Source of the DNA: Dehalococcoidales bacterium
Lineage (GTDB): Bacteria; Chloroflexota; Dehalococcoidia; Dehalococcoidales; UBA5760
Assembly: GCA_028716225.1 (NCBI GenBank)
Contig: JAQUQE010000009.1
Location: forward strand, 1-64,000
DNA: 64,000 bases
Reading direction: 5' to 3'
The notes beneath the pieces were generated by a model, which did no database searches, was not told where the DNA came from, and worked only from the letters and a program-made list of their open reading frames with translations. A program made the position numbers and the translations under genes. Positions 32,163 through 39,791 of the stretch are shown in pieces (within the stretch, counting starts at the first letter, position 1; each line of letters starts with the position of its first letter).

Positions 32163-32237
32163 TGGTAGCGGGGGATGGATTTGAACCACCGACCTCCTGG
32201 TTATGAGCCAGGCGAGCTGCCGCTGCTCTACCCCGCG
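32163..32237 (-). tRNA. tRNA-Met (CAU), initiator-like
   Basis: The reverse complement folds as a 75-base cloverleaf. The 5' strand CGCGGGG pairs with CCCCGC but position 1 (C) faces U72, the mismatch that marks initiator tRNAs. The anticodon loop is CTCATAA with stem CCTGG/CCAGG, the T arm GGTGG-TTCAAAT-CCATC, and the terminal CCA is encoded. The G-C pairs of the anticodon stem are partly changed from the usual GGG/CCC. It is the only tRNA in the window. Confidence 0.9.
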
Positions 32238-32319
32238 ATAGCCCCAATTCACCTTTTATTGCGCAGTCTAAAACAAGACGCTGTTTGGCCTCTGGACCCG
32301 TTTCGTATTCAGCCATAGA

Positions 32320-32754
32320 TTACTTCCGGTGAGGGTATTTTACCTGTTTTTTATTCGGTACGTGCGGGTATAGAGGCCCTTTAACTGTCGCCTCAACAGG
32401 GTCTAATTCCAGACCGAAGACAAGGGCATAGGGCCGGCCAGGGTTTTGCTTTTTGTGCCACTCTGGTTCGTTATCAAGTCTTACCCTGACCCCAAGCCAC
32501 TCATCCTCAATAAAGTAGCTCTCTACAATACCAGTGCCCAGTTGGTTAAAATTGATGGTTACTTTATCACCAATTTTAGGCAAAGGTTTTTTACCGGACC
32601 ACATCCCCTCGGCCTGCACAGAAGGCGCATTGTAAACCATCAAGGCATTGGGAAACATTTTCTGATATTCCGCATCCGACATCCCTTGAGCCTTTCGTGG
32701 AAACCGTTTTATATCAGTTTCTTCGACAAAGGCCAAGTTGTAATGGTTAGCCAT
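32320..32754 (-). CDS. Protein with C-terminal PLYPHVP tag
   Basis: This is a 144-residue protein. The central part (KIGDKVTINFNQLGTGIVESYFIEDEWLGVRVRLD) looks like an SH3/KOW-type beta barrel. The last ~20 residues (PLYPHVPNKKQVKYPHR) repeat in sequence the N-terminal tag of the gene at 34928-35455. Four more neighbours have the tag at the N-terminus, so here it is moved to the C-terminus. The function is unknown; packaging of the protein into virions is a hypothesis from the shared tag. Confidence 0.65.
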   Translation of the reverse strand: MANHYNLAFVEETDIKRFPRKAQGMSDAEYQKMFPNALMVYNAPSVQAEGMWSGKKPLPKIGDKVTINFNQLGTGIVESYFIEDEWLGVRVRLDNEPEWHKKQNPGRPYALVFGLELDPVEATVKGPLYPHVPNKKQVKYPHRK

Positions 32755-32755
32755 G

Positions 32756-33367
32756 TTAAACCTCCTTGTTAGCTTTTTTCAGAATCTCGCTGTCTTGCTC
32801 TTTAAGATAGTCCTCCAAATCCCCCAGTACCTCTTTATACGCTTCCTGGCCGCATCCATCCTTGCCAGCCACCTCACGCATGGTTTTAAGCCACTTCTCC
32901 GGGGGCGTAGTCTCATCCTGGAGGAGTGGCTGGATAGCCTTGCCGGTTTCTCCATTACAGTCGTGCTGGCTGATATTGACGAACTTCACCACGGCGTCAG
33001 CCACATGGCACTCGGCACATTCAGCATACAGTTCTTCATCGGTTTTTTCAGCCTGAACTGGCATATTTTCCGGCATATTTTCCACCTCTTTTGACGGTTT
33101 TAAGTAGTCTTCCAGACCCTCCATGTCAGTGGTTTCCATTGGTACAGTGATGGTCGCCTGTAGCTTGTCCCGGGCAGTCTTGATTGCCAGGTCGCAGGCA
33201 GATGAGTCGGGGGCATCCTTGTTGGCCAGGCACTTCCGGGCTGCCTCTTCGACATAACCATGATGACGTTCCAGCCCACGTTTAGTGGTAAGGTAGAGCG
33301 CCTGCTTTAGCTGCTTTTTATCCAACGCCTCGACCGATTTTTTTATCCTGTCAGTCACACTAGCCAT
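32756..33367 (-). CDS. Hypothetical helical protein
   Basis: This is a 203-residue, charged, mainly helical protein with scattered cysteines (ECAECHVAD). The N-terminal half (KKQLKQALYLTTKRGLERHHGYVEEAARKCL) suggests a bundle. It starts after GAGGGG and ends 2 bases before the next gene. It has no tag of the PLYPHVP type. Confidence 0.6.
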   Translation of the reverse strand: MASVTDRIKKSVEALDKKQLKQALYLTTKRGLERHHGYVEEAARKCLANKDAPDSSACDLAIKTARDKLQATITVPMETTDMEGLEDYLKPSKEVENMPENMPVQAEKTDEELYAECAECHVADAVVKFVNISQHDCNGETGKAIQPLLQDETTPPEKWLKTMREVAGKDGCGQEAYKEVLGDLEDYLKEQDSEILKKANKEV

Positions 33368-33380
33368 CTCTTTTGACCCC

Positions 33381-33551
33381 TCACTTTGATTTTACTTCTT
33401 TGAGGACGCGCCGACAATATGTTGAACCTGACATCCTATCGTAGGACATCACCATAGGGCACCTTTTGCCTGGCTCCATGGGATTGTGCTCAATCTTTGT
33501 CTGCAAATCTTCTGTATCCCAGACATGACCCGCCGAGCATTTTAAAATCAC
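33381..33551 (-). CDS. Small zinc-binding protein
   Basis: This 56-residue protein starts at GTG 33551, overlapping the upstream TGA (GTGA), with AAGGGGG upstream; a longer frame inside the upstream gene is rejected. A first pair CSAGHVWD and a later C...YC set could hold one zinc. The GHVWD motif recurs in the protein at 22447. Confidence 0.6.
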   Translation of the reverse strand: MILKCSAGHVWDTEDLQTKIEHNPMEPGKRCPMVMSYDRMSGSTYCRRVLKEVKSK

Positions 33552-34165
33552 CCGAATAGACCCCCTTTTTCCCTCGAAAGTGCATACGCTTCCCAAGCCT
33601 CTCTGCCTTTATCCGTGTAGTGCTTGAGGTAGTCTACGTGTCTTAATGCACCGGCGAAGTACCAGTTACCAAAATCAACCGCGGCATCTCTCGCCGTCCG
33701 CTGGGCCAGGTTCGCTCCCGTTAATCTACTGTGTGCCTCTGCATAGTCTTTGCCCAGTTCCCTGAGCTTCTCCAGCGCCTCCCGTTCACTCCGATACTTG
33801 GGTGAGCCATCTTTATTTTTGAGATAAGGCAGGTTAGTATGTATCTGCTCTCGCACTTCACGCTCATAACCATAACGGTTGCCCATAACCTCATGTATAC
33901 GGTCAACCTTCTTCTTGACGAACTCGTAACCGCCACGGAGGGAAGAGGGGTCCTCAGCCATGCGATTCGTCAAATCTCCGATGTGTTCTGCCATATACCC
34001 ATAGAGTTGGGCTATCTGGGACATCTGGATACGCAGCATCGCCTTTTCAGGTTCACCTCGCTGATCTTCGGCCAGTTGCTTCGATAGTTTATTGAACTCG
34101 GCTTCTGTCCATTCGCGGGACTGCGATTTCGTAACATGAGGGTAAAGCGGCTGGTATTTACTCAC
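33548..34165 (-). CDS. PLYPHVT-tagged helical protein
   Basis: This is a 205-residue protein. Residues 1-14 carry the tag (MSKYQPLYPHVTKS), followed by an all-helical body (EPEKAMLRIQMSQIAQLYGYM and similar). It has no enzymatic motif. The tag matches three neighbours in position and length but the bodies are unrelated, so the tag is probably a module. ATGA overlaps tie it to the genes on both sides. Confidence 0.65.
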   Translation of the reverse strand: MSKYQPLYPHVTKSQSREWTEAEFNKLSKQLAEDQRGEPEKAMLRIQMSQIAQLYGYMAEHIGDLTNRMAEDPSSLRGGYEFVKKKVDRIHEVMGNRYGYEREVREQIHTNLPYLKNKDGSPKYRSEREALEKLRELGKDYAEAHSRLTGANLAQRTARDAAVDFGNWYFAGALRHVDYLKHYTDKGREAWEAYALSREKGGLFG

Positions 34166-34650
34166 CTGATACCCCTCGCTTTAGCTTGTTTGATGGCCTC
34201 GCCGTACATGACGAGATAGCCATCCGTATAATCCAGGTCTATAATCCGGGCGCCGGCGCCGAAGTCGAACGGCTCATATTCCGTGATATCACCCTTCCGT
34301 GTCATCCCCTCGCTGAGATACTCGGCGGCCGCATCCTTAGACCTCGCAATCCAGATAACATTGTTCGCCGGATAGTTCTCCAGCATCCGCAGCTGCTCGT
34401 CGGATAAGTGCCGCTCGTTGCCTAACTCCTCCGCCTCAAATCTTATAATATCGGCAACTGTAGCGCCCCGGGGAATACCCCAGTTCTCGATGTTAACCCG
34501 ATAGCCTTTACCTCGCCAGAGAGGAAAGTCATCAATCGTTTTGGCTGCCCGTATTTGCTTCTCCAACACCTCATCGGCGGGCAAAGTTTCAAGTTGCGGG
34601 GATGACTTCCGGCTTTTGGGGACGTGGGGGTATAAAGGCTGTCTGGCCAT
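34162..34650 (-). CDS. PLYPHVP-tagged protein
   Basis: This is a 162-residue protein starting at the ATG after GGGGGAGTAGAAAG; an upstream ATG is not supported. The tag (MARQPLYPHVPKS) is followed by a mixed alpha/beta domain with WRGKGYRVNIENWG, NVIWIARSKDAAAEYLSEG and ARIIDLDYTDGYLVMYG. The body resembles small mono-ADP-ribosyltransferase-like or phage ADP-sugar domains only vaguely, so no function is assigned. Confidence 0.65.
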   Translation of the reverse strand: MARQPLYPHVPKSRKSSPQLETLPADEVLEKQIRAAKTIDDFPLWRGKGYRVNIENWGIPRGATVADIIRFEAEELGNERHLSDEQLRMLENYPANNVIWIARSKDAAAEYLSEGMTRKGDITEYEPFDFGAGARIIDLDYTDGYLVMYGEAIKQAKARGIR

Positions 34651-34654
34651 CTTT

Positions 34655-34915
34655 CTACTCCCCCAGCCTCGTGGAGAGATTATCACGCAACGCTTTAGCA
34701 GCATCTGCGGTAAGATTCTCAAAAATCCAATTGGCCATTCTCAAGGCTGAATGTATGTTCGCTTCCGCATGTTTCCGGGTTAGAAAAGACATAGGTTCAA
34801 CCTCGATGGACACCTTTATCGGAACATCGGCATCAGCAGCATAAAATTGGAATGGTCCTTTGCTGGGCAATTGGCTCTGAGGCACATGCGGATATAATGG
34901 TTGTTTTTTAGCCAT
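34655..34915 (-). CDS. PLYPHVP-tagged small protein
   Basis: This is an 86-residue protein. The tag (MAKKQPLYPHVPQS) leads into a short strand region (VPIKVSIEVEPMSF) and a helical tail. Good GGAGG site. It sits between two other tagged genes. The function is unknown. Confidence 0.65.
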   Translation of the reverse strand: MAKKQPLYPHVPQSQLPSKGPFQFYAADADVPIKVSIEVEPMSFLTRKHAEANIHSALRMANWIFENLTADAAKALRDNLSTRLGE

Positions 34916-34927
34916 AGTTTACCTCCT

Positions 34928-35455
34928 TCAATCCCTGTATCCAGCCACAAGTCCGGGTGACTTCTTTCTTACTTCCCTGATCTCTGCCCAATTAAGCTGG
35001 TTCCAGAGTTCCTGATATTCCCGGTATGCCGGGTGTTTTTCAGTAATAGCCACCTTCTGCGCCAGTTTTCTGGCCTTCGCTGTCTGCTCAACAAGCTCCG
35101 GTCGAATAGGGCCGAAGTAATGGCGTTCGTCTGCCTCTTTGACAGCCTGGAATATAACCTCCGGGGTTATTTCGTACCCGGCAGGGGTATAGCGCCGACC
35201 AGCGTTCTTTCTCATTACATCAGCATCATAGAGAGCCTCGGCTTTGTCCTCGTAGCCATCCAAGACATCCGTGATAACCTTGGCCATAATAACGTCGGGG
35301 TCGTACTCGCCCTCACGATGCAGGTCAGCTTCGATGGTTTTATAAAGTATGGAGAGGTCATCTTGCCCCGGCGCCGGCCCTGTCTCCCCTACCCGATGGG
35401 GAAACTGCACCTTTTTACTTCCGGGTATGTGAGGATACAACGGTTTTTTGGCCAT
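34928..35455 (-). CDS. PLYPHIP-tagged protein
   Basis: This is a 175-residue protein. The tag is long here (KKPLYPHIPGSKKVQFPHR), matching the C-terminal tag of the gene at 32320. The body is helical (DLSILYKTIEADLHREGEYDP and FQAVKEADERHYFGP) with an RKLAQKVA stretch. No family is recognised. It ends 12 bases before the next gene. Confidence 0.65.
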   Translation of the reverse strand: MAKKPLYPHIPGSKKVQFPHRVGETGPAPGQDDLSILYKTIEADLHREGEYDPDVIMAKVITDVLDGYEDKAEALYDADVMRKNAGRRYTPAGYEITPEVIFQAVKEADERHYFGPIRPELVEQTAKARKLAQKVAITEKHPAYREYQELWNQLNWAEIREVRKKSPGLVAGYRD

Positions 35456-35456
35456 A

Positions 35457-36122
35457 TTAAGCCTCCTTCGACTCTCTCAGTTGCTCCTTGATAACATCAT
35501 AAAGTTGCTCCCGAGTGACTTTTCTTATGTACACATCGCCGCCGGAGAGATCGCCGGTCAAGTTATTTACCCTATCCCAGTCCCTGCCATCATATGCCTT
35601 GACATAGGATTGCTTCGTCGGCAAATCCCACTCATCCAGCTTCTTTATAGTGTACCTGTTGGATGACAATATCGGAGAGCTACGTACGAACTTCTCTAGC
35701 TCGCCCTGTCCCGGCTGTTTCTCGGCCTCCGCCGTACTGCCCTTCTCGATAATCGGGCCCATGATATCCACCACCTCTGGTACTTTGGCATTGTAAAGAC
35801 GCCGGCATAGTTCCTTCTTATGGCCATAGTCAGACATGCCATTCTCCCGACATAGTGATTTCAATTCGCTCCCCAGGAAGGCCACATCGCAGGCAATCAG
35901 CGCCTCCGCCCACTCCGGGGACTCTGAGATCTCCAGTTCCCAGCCGAACTTGGCCATCAGCCTGCCGAGGTTAGCATTGATGTAAGGGGTAAGTCCATAG
36001 ATCGCCAGCTGGCTGAGTAGCTCGTTTAGCTGCGCGAACTCATTGGGGGACAGCGCCTTGCGACCCGCTTCACGGATCTGGGCGATTTTTGCCGGTGCGA
36101 AGGTAACGATATGGTCGGTCAT
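35457..36122 (-). CDS. SAP-domain protein
   Basis: This is a 221-residue protein from the ATG at 36122 (AAAAGGAG 9 bases upstream; an earlier ATG touches the site). A helical N-terminus is followed by a SAP motif in the centre (LGSELKSLCRENGMSDYG...KKELCRRLYN) and a C-terminal region with RYTIKKLDEWDLPTKQSYVKAY. SAP domains bind AT-rich DNA; a second SAP protein is at 30760. It is the first gene of the tagged cluster and itself has no tag. Confidence 0.7.
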   Translation of the reverse strand: MTDHIVTFAPAKIAQIREAGRKALSPNEFAQLNELLSQLAIYGLTPYINANLGRLMAKFGWELEISESPEWAEALIACDVAFLGSELKSLCRENGMSDYGHKKELCRRLYNAKVPEVVDIMGPIIEKGSTAEAEKQPGQGELEKFVRSSPILSSNRYTIKKLDEWDLPTKQSYVKAYDGRDWDRVNNLTGDLSGGDVYIRKVTREQLYDVIKEQLRESKEA

Positions 36123-36176
36123 TTTGTTCATCTCCTTTTTATAGCACTCTGGGCATATGCCGTGAGTAGCGCCCTA

Positions 36177-36222
36177 TTAAATAGGGAGCGGGGTGATTGA
36201 AGGCGCCCTACCCCCTATTTAA
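36177..36222 (-). terminator. Hairpin between secreted protein gene and tagged cluster
   Basis: TTAAATAGGG (36177-36186) pairs with CCCTATTTAA (36213-36222) around a 26-base loop that itself contains GGGG/CCCT pairing. It lies 12 bases beyond the stop of the 36235 gene and 55 bases before the next start. It may end transcription or stabilise mRNA; a T-run is absent. Confidence 0.4.
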
Positions 36223-36234
36223 CAGTTGGAGTCT

Positions 36235-37563
36235 CTAGATCACCAGAAGAGCCGTTGCGGTAATATCCAAGGCATTGATCGCGCCATCGTCGTTAGTGTC
36301 GCTGGTAAAGTCGTAGGTATCACCTTCCATTAGAACTATTACCCGCGCTATCATGGTGAGATCGGCAGCCCCAAGTTCAAAGTCTCCATTTACGTCACCG
36401 GCAACATAGATGGCGATGTAGTCAGCCTTGGTCTCGTCATCATCGGCTATCAGGCTGTCGTCTACCGTCAGCACGACGTCGTACTCCGCCCCTTCAAACC
36501 CGGCGCCAGTAGCATTGGCAAAATCAGCGAAGTTCTTGCTGGGGTTGGCGACTGCGCTGTCCTCAGTCGAATCACTGTTGAAGTCCCAGCTATAGGTATT
36601 GGCAGGCTTACCGCCAGCGGTAGCATCAGTGAAGGCCACTGTGCTGGAATGCTGGGTGGTGCTTACCCAGGTATCGGTCACGTACTTTACGATGCCTTTT
36701 TCCGGCGTGCCCGAGAAACCGGCCACCAGGTTAGCATAGATTTCGGCTGATATCGTTCCCACGGAAAACGTCGAGGTGCTGCCGTGGCTGTCGGTCACCG
36801 TGAGTGTGATAGTCTTTGTACCGTTAGAGCTATAGGTGACATCACTAGGCGCGACTGCTGCAGTGGTTCCTGAACTGTCAGTGCCGAATGTCCACGCGTA
36901 GGTATTGTAAGTCCCGGAGCCGCCGGTGACCGTAGGCGTCAGGGTGAATGTCGTCGCGTCAGCACCCGGATTCACATAACCTTCGTTGTCTGCGGGTATG
37001 TTATCGCCGTCCACATCAACGGCGGCAACTTCGAGCAAGTCAACGGTCGCTGTGCCATCGGCTAGTGTGGAGGTTATCGGATCCGCATTTTTATCACTCA
37101 GGGTACAGTTTTCAAGGTTAAGAGCGGTGTTCTCCCCATTAGTGAAAGTTTCGTTGGCAGTGAAAGCCAAGGTGGCAATACTACCATCCCCGTTCACGCC
37201 AATACCCGGACCGGCATAGCCAACTATTCCCCACCAATCTTTACCCGGGTAGGTCCCGCCGGTCTGCCTGGCAGATATAAGGAATGTCCAGCCGGTTCCC
37301 GTCAGACTTCCCGATGTGACACCTGTCAGGGTAAGGGTGTCGGTATCGACAACAAGGTCAATGTTGAAAGCATTCAAGTCGCTATATGACCCAGAGATGT
37401 TCAATGGAAGAGTGAATGATGCGTCTTCATCCAGAGTGACATTGGGGATAGCTACTGTAGCCATTCCGCCGGCGCTCACCGGCAGAGCCGTCGCCAGACA
37501 CATGGTCAGCAACAGCACCAGAGTCAGAACTATACCGATAATACATTTCCCTGTTTTAACCAT
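36235..37563 (-). CDS. Secreted cohesin-like/PKD/dockerin protein
   Basis: This is a 442-residue extracellular protein. Residues 1-31 are a clear signal peptide (IVLTLVLLLTMCLATALPVSA then GG). Residues ~35-165 resemble a cohesin domain (ATVAIPNVTLDEDASFTLPL ... LNAFNIDLVVDTDTL). Residues ~195-385 contain two PKD-like folds (TYSSNGTKTITLTVTDSHG; DYIAIYV). The last ~55 residues are a type I dockerin: two calcium loops starting DVNGDFELGAADL and DTNDDGAINALDI. A cohesin and a dockerin in one polypeptide could let copies assemble, or bind the dockerin protein at 62598. Confidence 0.85.
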   Translation of the reverse strand: MVKTGKCIIGIVLTLVLLLTMCLATALPVSAGGMATVAIPNVTLDEDASFTLPLNISGSYSDLNAFNIDLVVDTDTLTLTGVTSGSLTGTGWTFLISARQTGGTYPGKDWWGIVGYAGPGIGVNGDGSIATLAFTANETFTNGENTALNLENCTLSDKNADPITSTLADGTATVDLLEVAAVDVDGDNIPADNEGYVNPGADATTFTLTPTVTGGSGTYNTYAWTFGTDSSGTTAAVAPSDVTYSSNGTKTITLTVTDSHGSTSTFSVGTISAEIYANLVAGFSGTPEKGIVKYVTDTWVSTTQHSSTVAFTDATAGGKPANTYSWDFNSDSTEDSAVANPSKNFADFANATGAGFEGAEYDVVLTVDDSLIADDDETKADYIAIYVAGDVNGDFELGAADLTMIARVIVLMEGDTYDFTSDTNDDGAINALDITATALLVI

Positions 37564-37675
37564 TATAATAATCCTCCTGATTCATTTGAATATTCAGCCT
37601 CTTTATCTATCCGTTCTTTTTGCCTGTTTTCTTTTTTTCTAAACACCCCCCTCCTGCTTCAGTAACGATGGTCCG

Positions 37676-37996
37676 TCATCGTGTCATCTCCTTGACCTTA
37701 CCCAGATCATCTTCCAAATTTTCCCCAGGCATCAACCTGCCTTTCTCAACACCATGGCCAAAGACAATGGTTTCGCCCGCGCCCTGAGTGCCAATCTTGT
37801 CAAGGATACTCTTACAGCTATCCCCGTCACACACAAAAATGGGGATGCCTTCTTTTTCCAGTTCCTGGAGACGTTCCAGCCACTTGTTGTTTTTAGCACC
37901 CGCTTTCTCAGACCAAGTGGCTACGACGACCTTCGGCTGCTCGGCTTTCAATTTCTCGAACCACTCTGCGCTACACGAAAAAACGTTGGGGCTCAT
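37676..37996 (-). CDS. Hypothetical thioredoxin-fold-like protein
   Basis: This is a 106-residue protein of alternating strands and helices (KVVVATWSEKAGAKNNKWLERLQELEKEG, IPIFVCDGDSC) that loosely suggests a thioredoxin-like fold without the CxxC active site. Overlaps the preceding gene by 26 bases. Between its end and the next gene lies 112 bases with an A-rich run on the minus strand and only a 27-codon frame. Confidence 0.45.
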   Translation of the reverse strand: MSPNVFSCSAEWFEKLKAEQPKVVVATWSEKAGAKNNKWLERLQELEKEGIPIFVCDGDSCKSILDKIGTQGAGETIVFGHGVEKGRLMPGENLEDDLGKVKEMTR

Positions 37997-38357
37997 AAGT
38001 ACCTCCTACCATCTCCCTTACGGGTACTACTGTAATATAAGTCAACTTCAGAATAACTCTGGCCGGCACAGGGACACTCTGGTGATGCTGGGGAAGATTG
38101 AATAAAAATCTCAGCTTATCGTTAGCCACGGCCGCCGGGCCCACAATGCGCATGACATTTTTGGCAGTCTCCTCCGTAGCTACGGCGGCTGCCATGGTAA
38201 AATCACCCGTATCCCTCAAATGACCGGCACTACGTTCAAGGGCATCGGCCAGCCTGTATTCGCAGTCCCGGTAATAGCCGAAATCCCTGGCCACCACCTG
38301 GTTTAAGAACAAAAAGGCAGCCTTGGTTTCCTCGGCCAGTAACCTGACTTTGTTCAT
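37971..38357 (-). CDS. Hypothetical protein
   Basis: This is a 128-residue protein. Its N-terminal half is helical (LAEETKAAFLFLNQVVARDF) with paired aromatic residues and its C-terminal half has LILKLTYITVVPV-like strands; composition suggests a soluble structural protein. ATGA overlap with the ferritin-like gene implies coupled expression. It may be a partner of that protein. Confidence 0.55.
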   Translation of the reverse strand: MNKVRLLAEETKAAFLFLNQVVARDFGYYRDCEYRLADALERSAGHLRDTGDFTMAAAVATEETAKNVMRIVGPAAVANDKLRFLFNLPQHHQSVPVPARVILKLTYITVVPVREMVGGTYEPQRFFV

Positions 38358-38665
38358 GATAGCCCCACCCCCGCCAGCTTCGGGAACTTATTACTGACCT
38401 CGACCGCCCCCTGTTTCATCCATTTCCGCTCGTCTTCCGTGAGTATCTCAATAAGTCTTAGAAACTCGCCAGCATGTACTCGCTCCTCATTGGCGATATC
38501 CAGCAGCATGGTCTTGGCCATGACATTTTCCGCGGCATCGGCATGGCTGCTGTATAAATGAATGGCGTCCTCTTCGGCAGCAAGGTCTAATCGAAGCGCC
38601 CTGATTAAATCACCGTCCCGGAGCGGCACCGATAGTCCGGGGAATGGATCAGTAAAATTAGGCAT
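38354..38665 (-). CDS. Ferritin-like/rubrerythrin-type helical protein
   Basis: This is a 103-residue protein. Two long helices carry the carboxylate pattern of small ferritin-like domains: LDLAAEEDAIHLYSSHADAAEN followed by LLDIANEERVHAGEFLRLIEIL (E-E-x-x-H pairs). Encapsulin cargo proteins and phage ferritin-like proteins look like this. It may oxidise or store iron, or simply use the bundle as a scaffold. Residues for a second site are less clear. Confidence 0.65.
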   Translation of the reverse strand: MPNFTDPFPGLSVPLRDGDLIRALRLDLAAEEDAIHLYSSHADAAENVMAKTMLLDIANEERVHAGEFLRLIEILTEDERKWMKQGAVEVSNKFPKLAGVGLS

Positions 38666-38687
38666 AGGTCACCTCCTTTACAGGATT

Positions 38688-39011
38688 TTAATCTTGGTGC
38701 TCTTTTAAAAACTGCGATAATCTCACCGGCTGGGGGCAGGTGGGACAATCTTTTTCATTTTGAGATGCCATCTGTTGTACTTTTTTTCTAAATCCCGAGG
38801 CTTTTCCGCTCTCCTTGATTAAATCAGCATCATATTGCCCTGTATTTATCTGCGCGGGAGAAACGATGGGTCTTACTTTGGTGGCCCAGGATAAAATATC
38901 TGTTAACAATGATGTGTCAACCCCCATCCTAGCAGCTATAGGAATTGTTTCTTGGCTAAAATTTATTACATCATCCAGATGTTTCTGGCAACAATCGCAC
39001 GCACGAGCCAT
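38688..39011 (-). CDS. Hypothetical Cys-pair protein
   Basis: This is a 107-residue protein. CDCC at the N-terminus and CPTC near residue 93 could form one zinc site joining the ends; the centre is helical. It has no other motif. Confidence 0.55.
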   Translation of the reverse strand: MARACDCCQKHLDDVINFSQETIPIAARMGVDTSLLTDILSWATKVRPIVSPAQINTGQYDADLIKESGKASGFRKKVQQMASQNEKDCPTCPQPVRLSQFLKEHQD

Positions 39012-39076
39012 CTTAATTTTCTCCTATATAAAATATACTAACGTAAAGTTCTTTCAGTTTTTCGACATCAACAACG

Positions 39077-39451
39077 TTATTTGCCAATTTTACATCCCTC
39101 TGCCAAATGTATCTCAAGTGACCTTAATGATTTAGCTAAGTGGTCTAATTGGTATTTGAGCGTCTCAGTATCTGTTACCGAAGTAGCGGTTTCTGTTACT
39201 TTCTCCGGCTTTTCTGTTGATAATTCCTCTGTTTTTGTTTCATTTTCAGAGGTTTCGGTTACATTGTCCTCGGCTTTTGTTTCGGTCTCTTCGGCACCCT
39301 CTAGCCTAAGAGAGGAAGCAACACTGGATACCTCGGATCTGAAATTGGCGATGGATGACTTGGCATCCTCGATAACCTCATGCAATGGATTGTTATTGAA
39401 TATGTCCGCCAGCCGGGGCGGCCTCGGTAGTTTAGGCATTAAATTTACCAT
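39077..39451 (-). CDS. Hypothetical Glu/Thr-rich coiled-coil protein
   Basis: This is a 124-residue protein with AAGGGG upstream. A low-complexity Thr/Glu repeat (ETETKAEDNVTETSENE) fills residues ~50-90, between helices at each end. Such linkers are typical of internal or structural phage proteins. It is coupled to the next gene by a short spacer. Confidence 0.5.
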   Translation of the reverse strand: MVNLMPKLPRPPRLADIFNNNPLHEVIEDAKSSIANFRSEVSSVASSLRLEGAEETETKAEDNVTETSENETKTEELSTEKPEKVTETATSVTDTETLKYQLDHLAKSLRSLEIHLAEGCKIGK

Positions 39452-39455
39452 AAAT

Positions 39456-39791
39456 TTACCCCTTGAGTGTATTTGCCAGTGCGGCAGGCACAGGAGGAAA
39501 ATATTTCTTATACAGTATCGGCGCCATTACTTCGGCTGCTTTCTTCCGAAACGCCGGTAATCCGGCGACATCGGGCACCGGTGGCGTCGCCACGGCGACA
39601 AAGCGGTTAAACTTCTCTTCAAATGTAGGGGCGTTTATCGCCGATTGGAGTCCCTCAGCAATATCCTTCCAGGTCACAGATGATTTGAATTTAAAAGGAG
39701 AGCCGGCGATCGTCCCCACAGGGAGAGGCGGACCATCACCCGGAAGCATCGGACGTATTTTCGCAAACCCCGCCATTATGTCCATCTTCAT
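39456..39791 (-). CDS. Small protein with GPPLP motif
   Basis: This is a 111-residue protein. The N-terminus carries MLPGDGPPLPVGTI, which resembles the DKGPPLP tag of the appendage proteins, and the rest is helical with Pro-rich turns (FPPVPAALANTLKG). AGGAGG lies 5 bases before the ATG at 39791. Its start lies inside the last codons of the methyltransferase gene. Confidence 0.55.
   Translation of the reverse strand: MKMDIMAGFAKIRPMLPGDGPPLPVGTIAGSPFKFKSSVTWKDIAEGLQSAINAPTFEEKFNRFVAVATPPVPDVAGLPAFRKKAAEVMAPILYKKYFPPVPAALANTLKG

Noticed and set aside
32122..32316. Open frame on the minus strand over the tRNA
   Set aside because: It contains the typical tRNA T-arm translation (GGSNPSPAT) and covers the whole tRNA gene.
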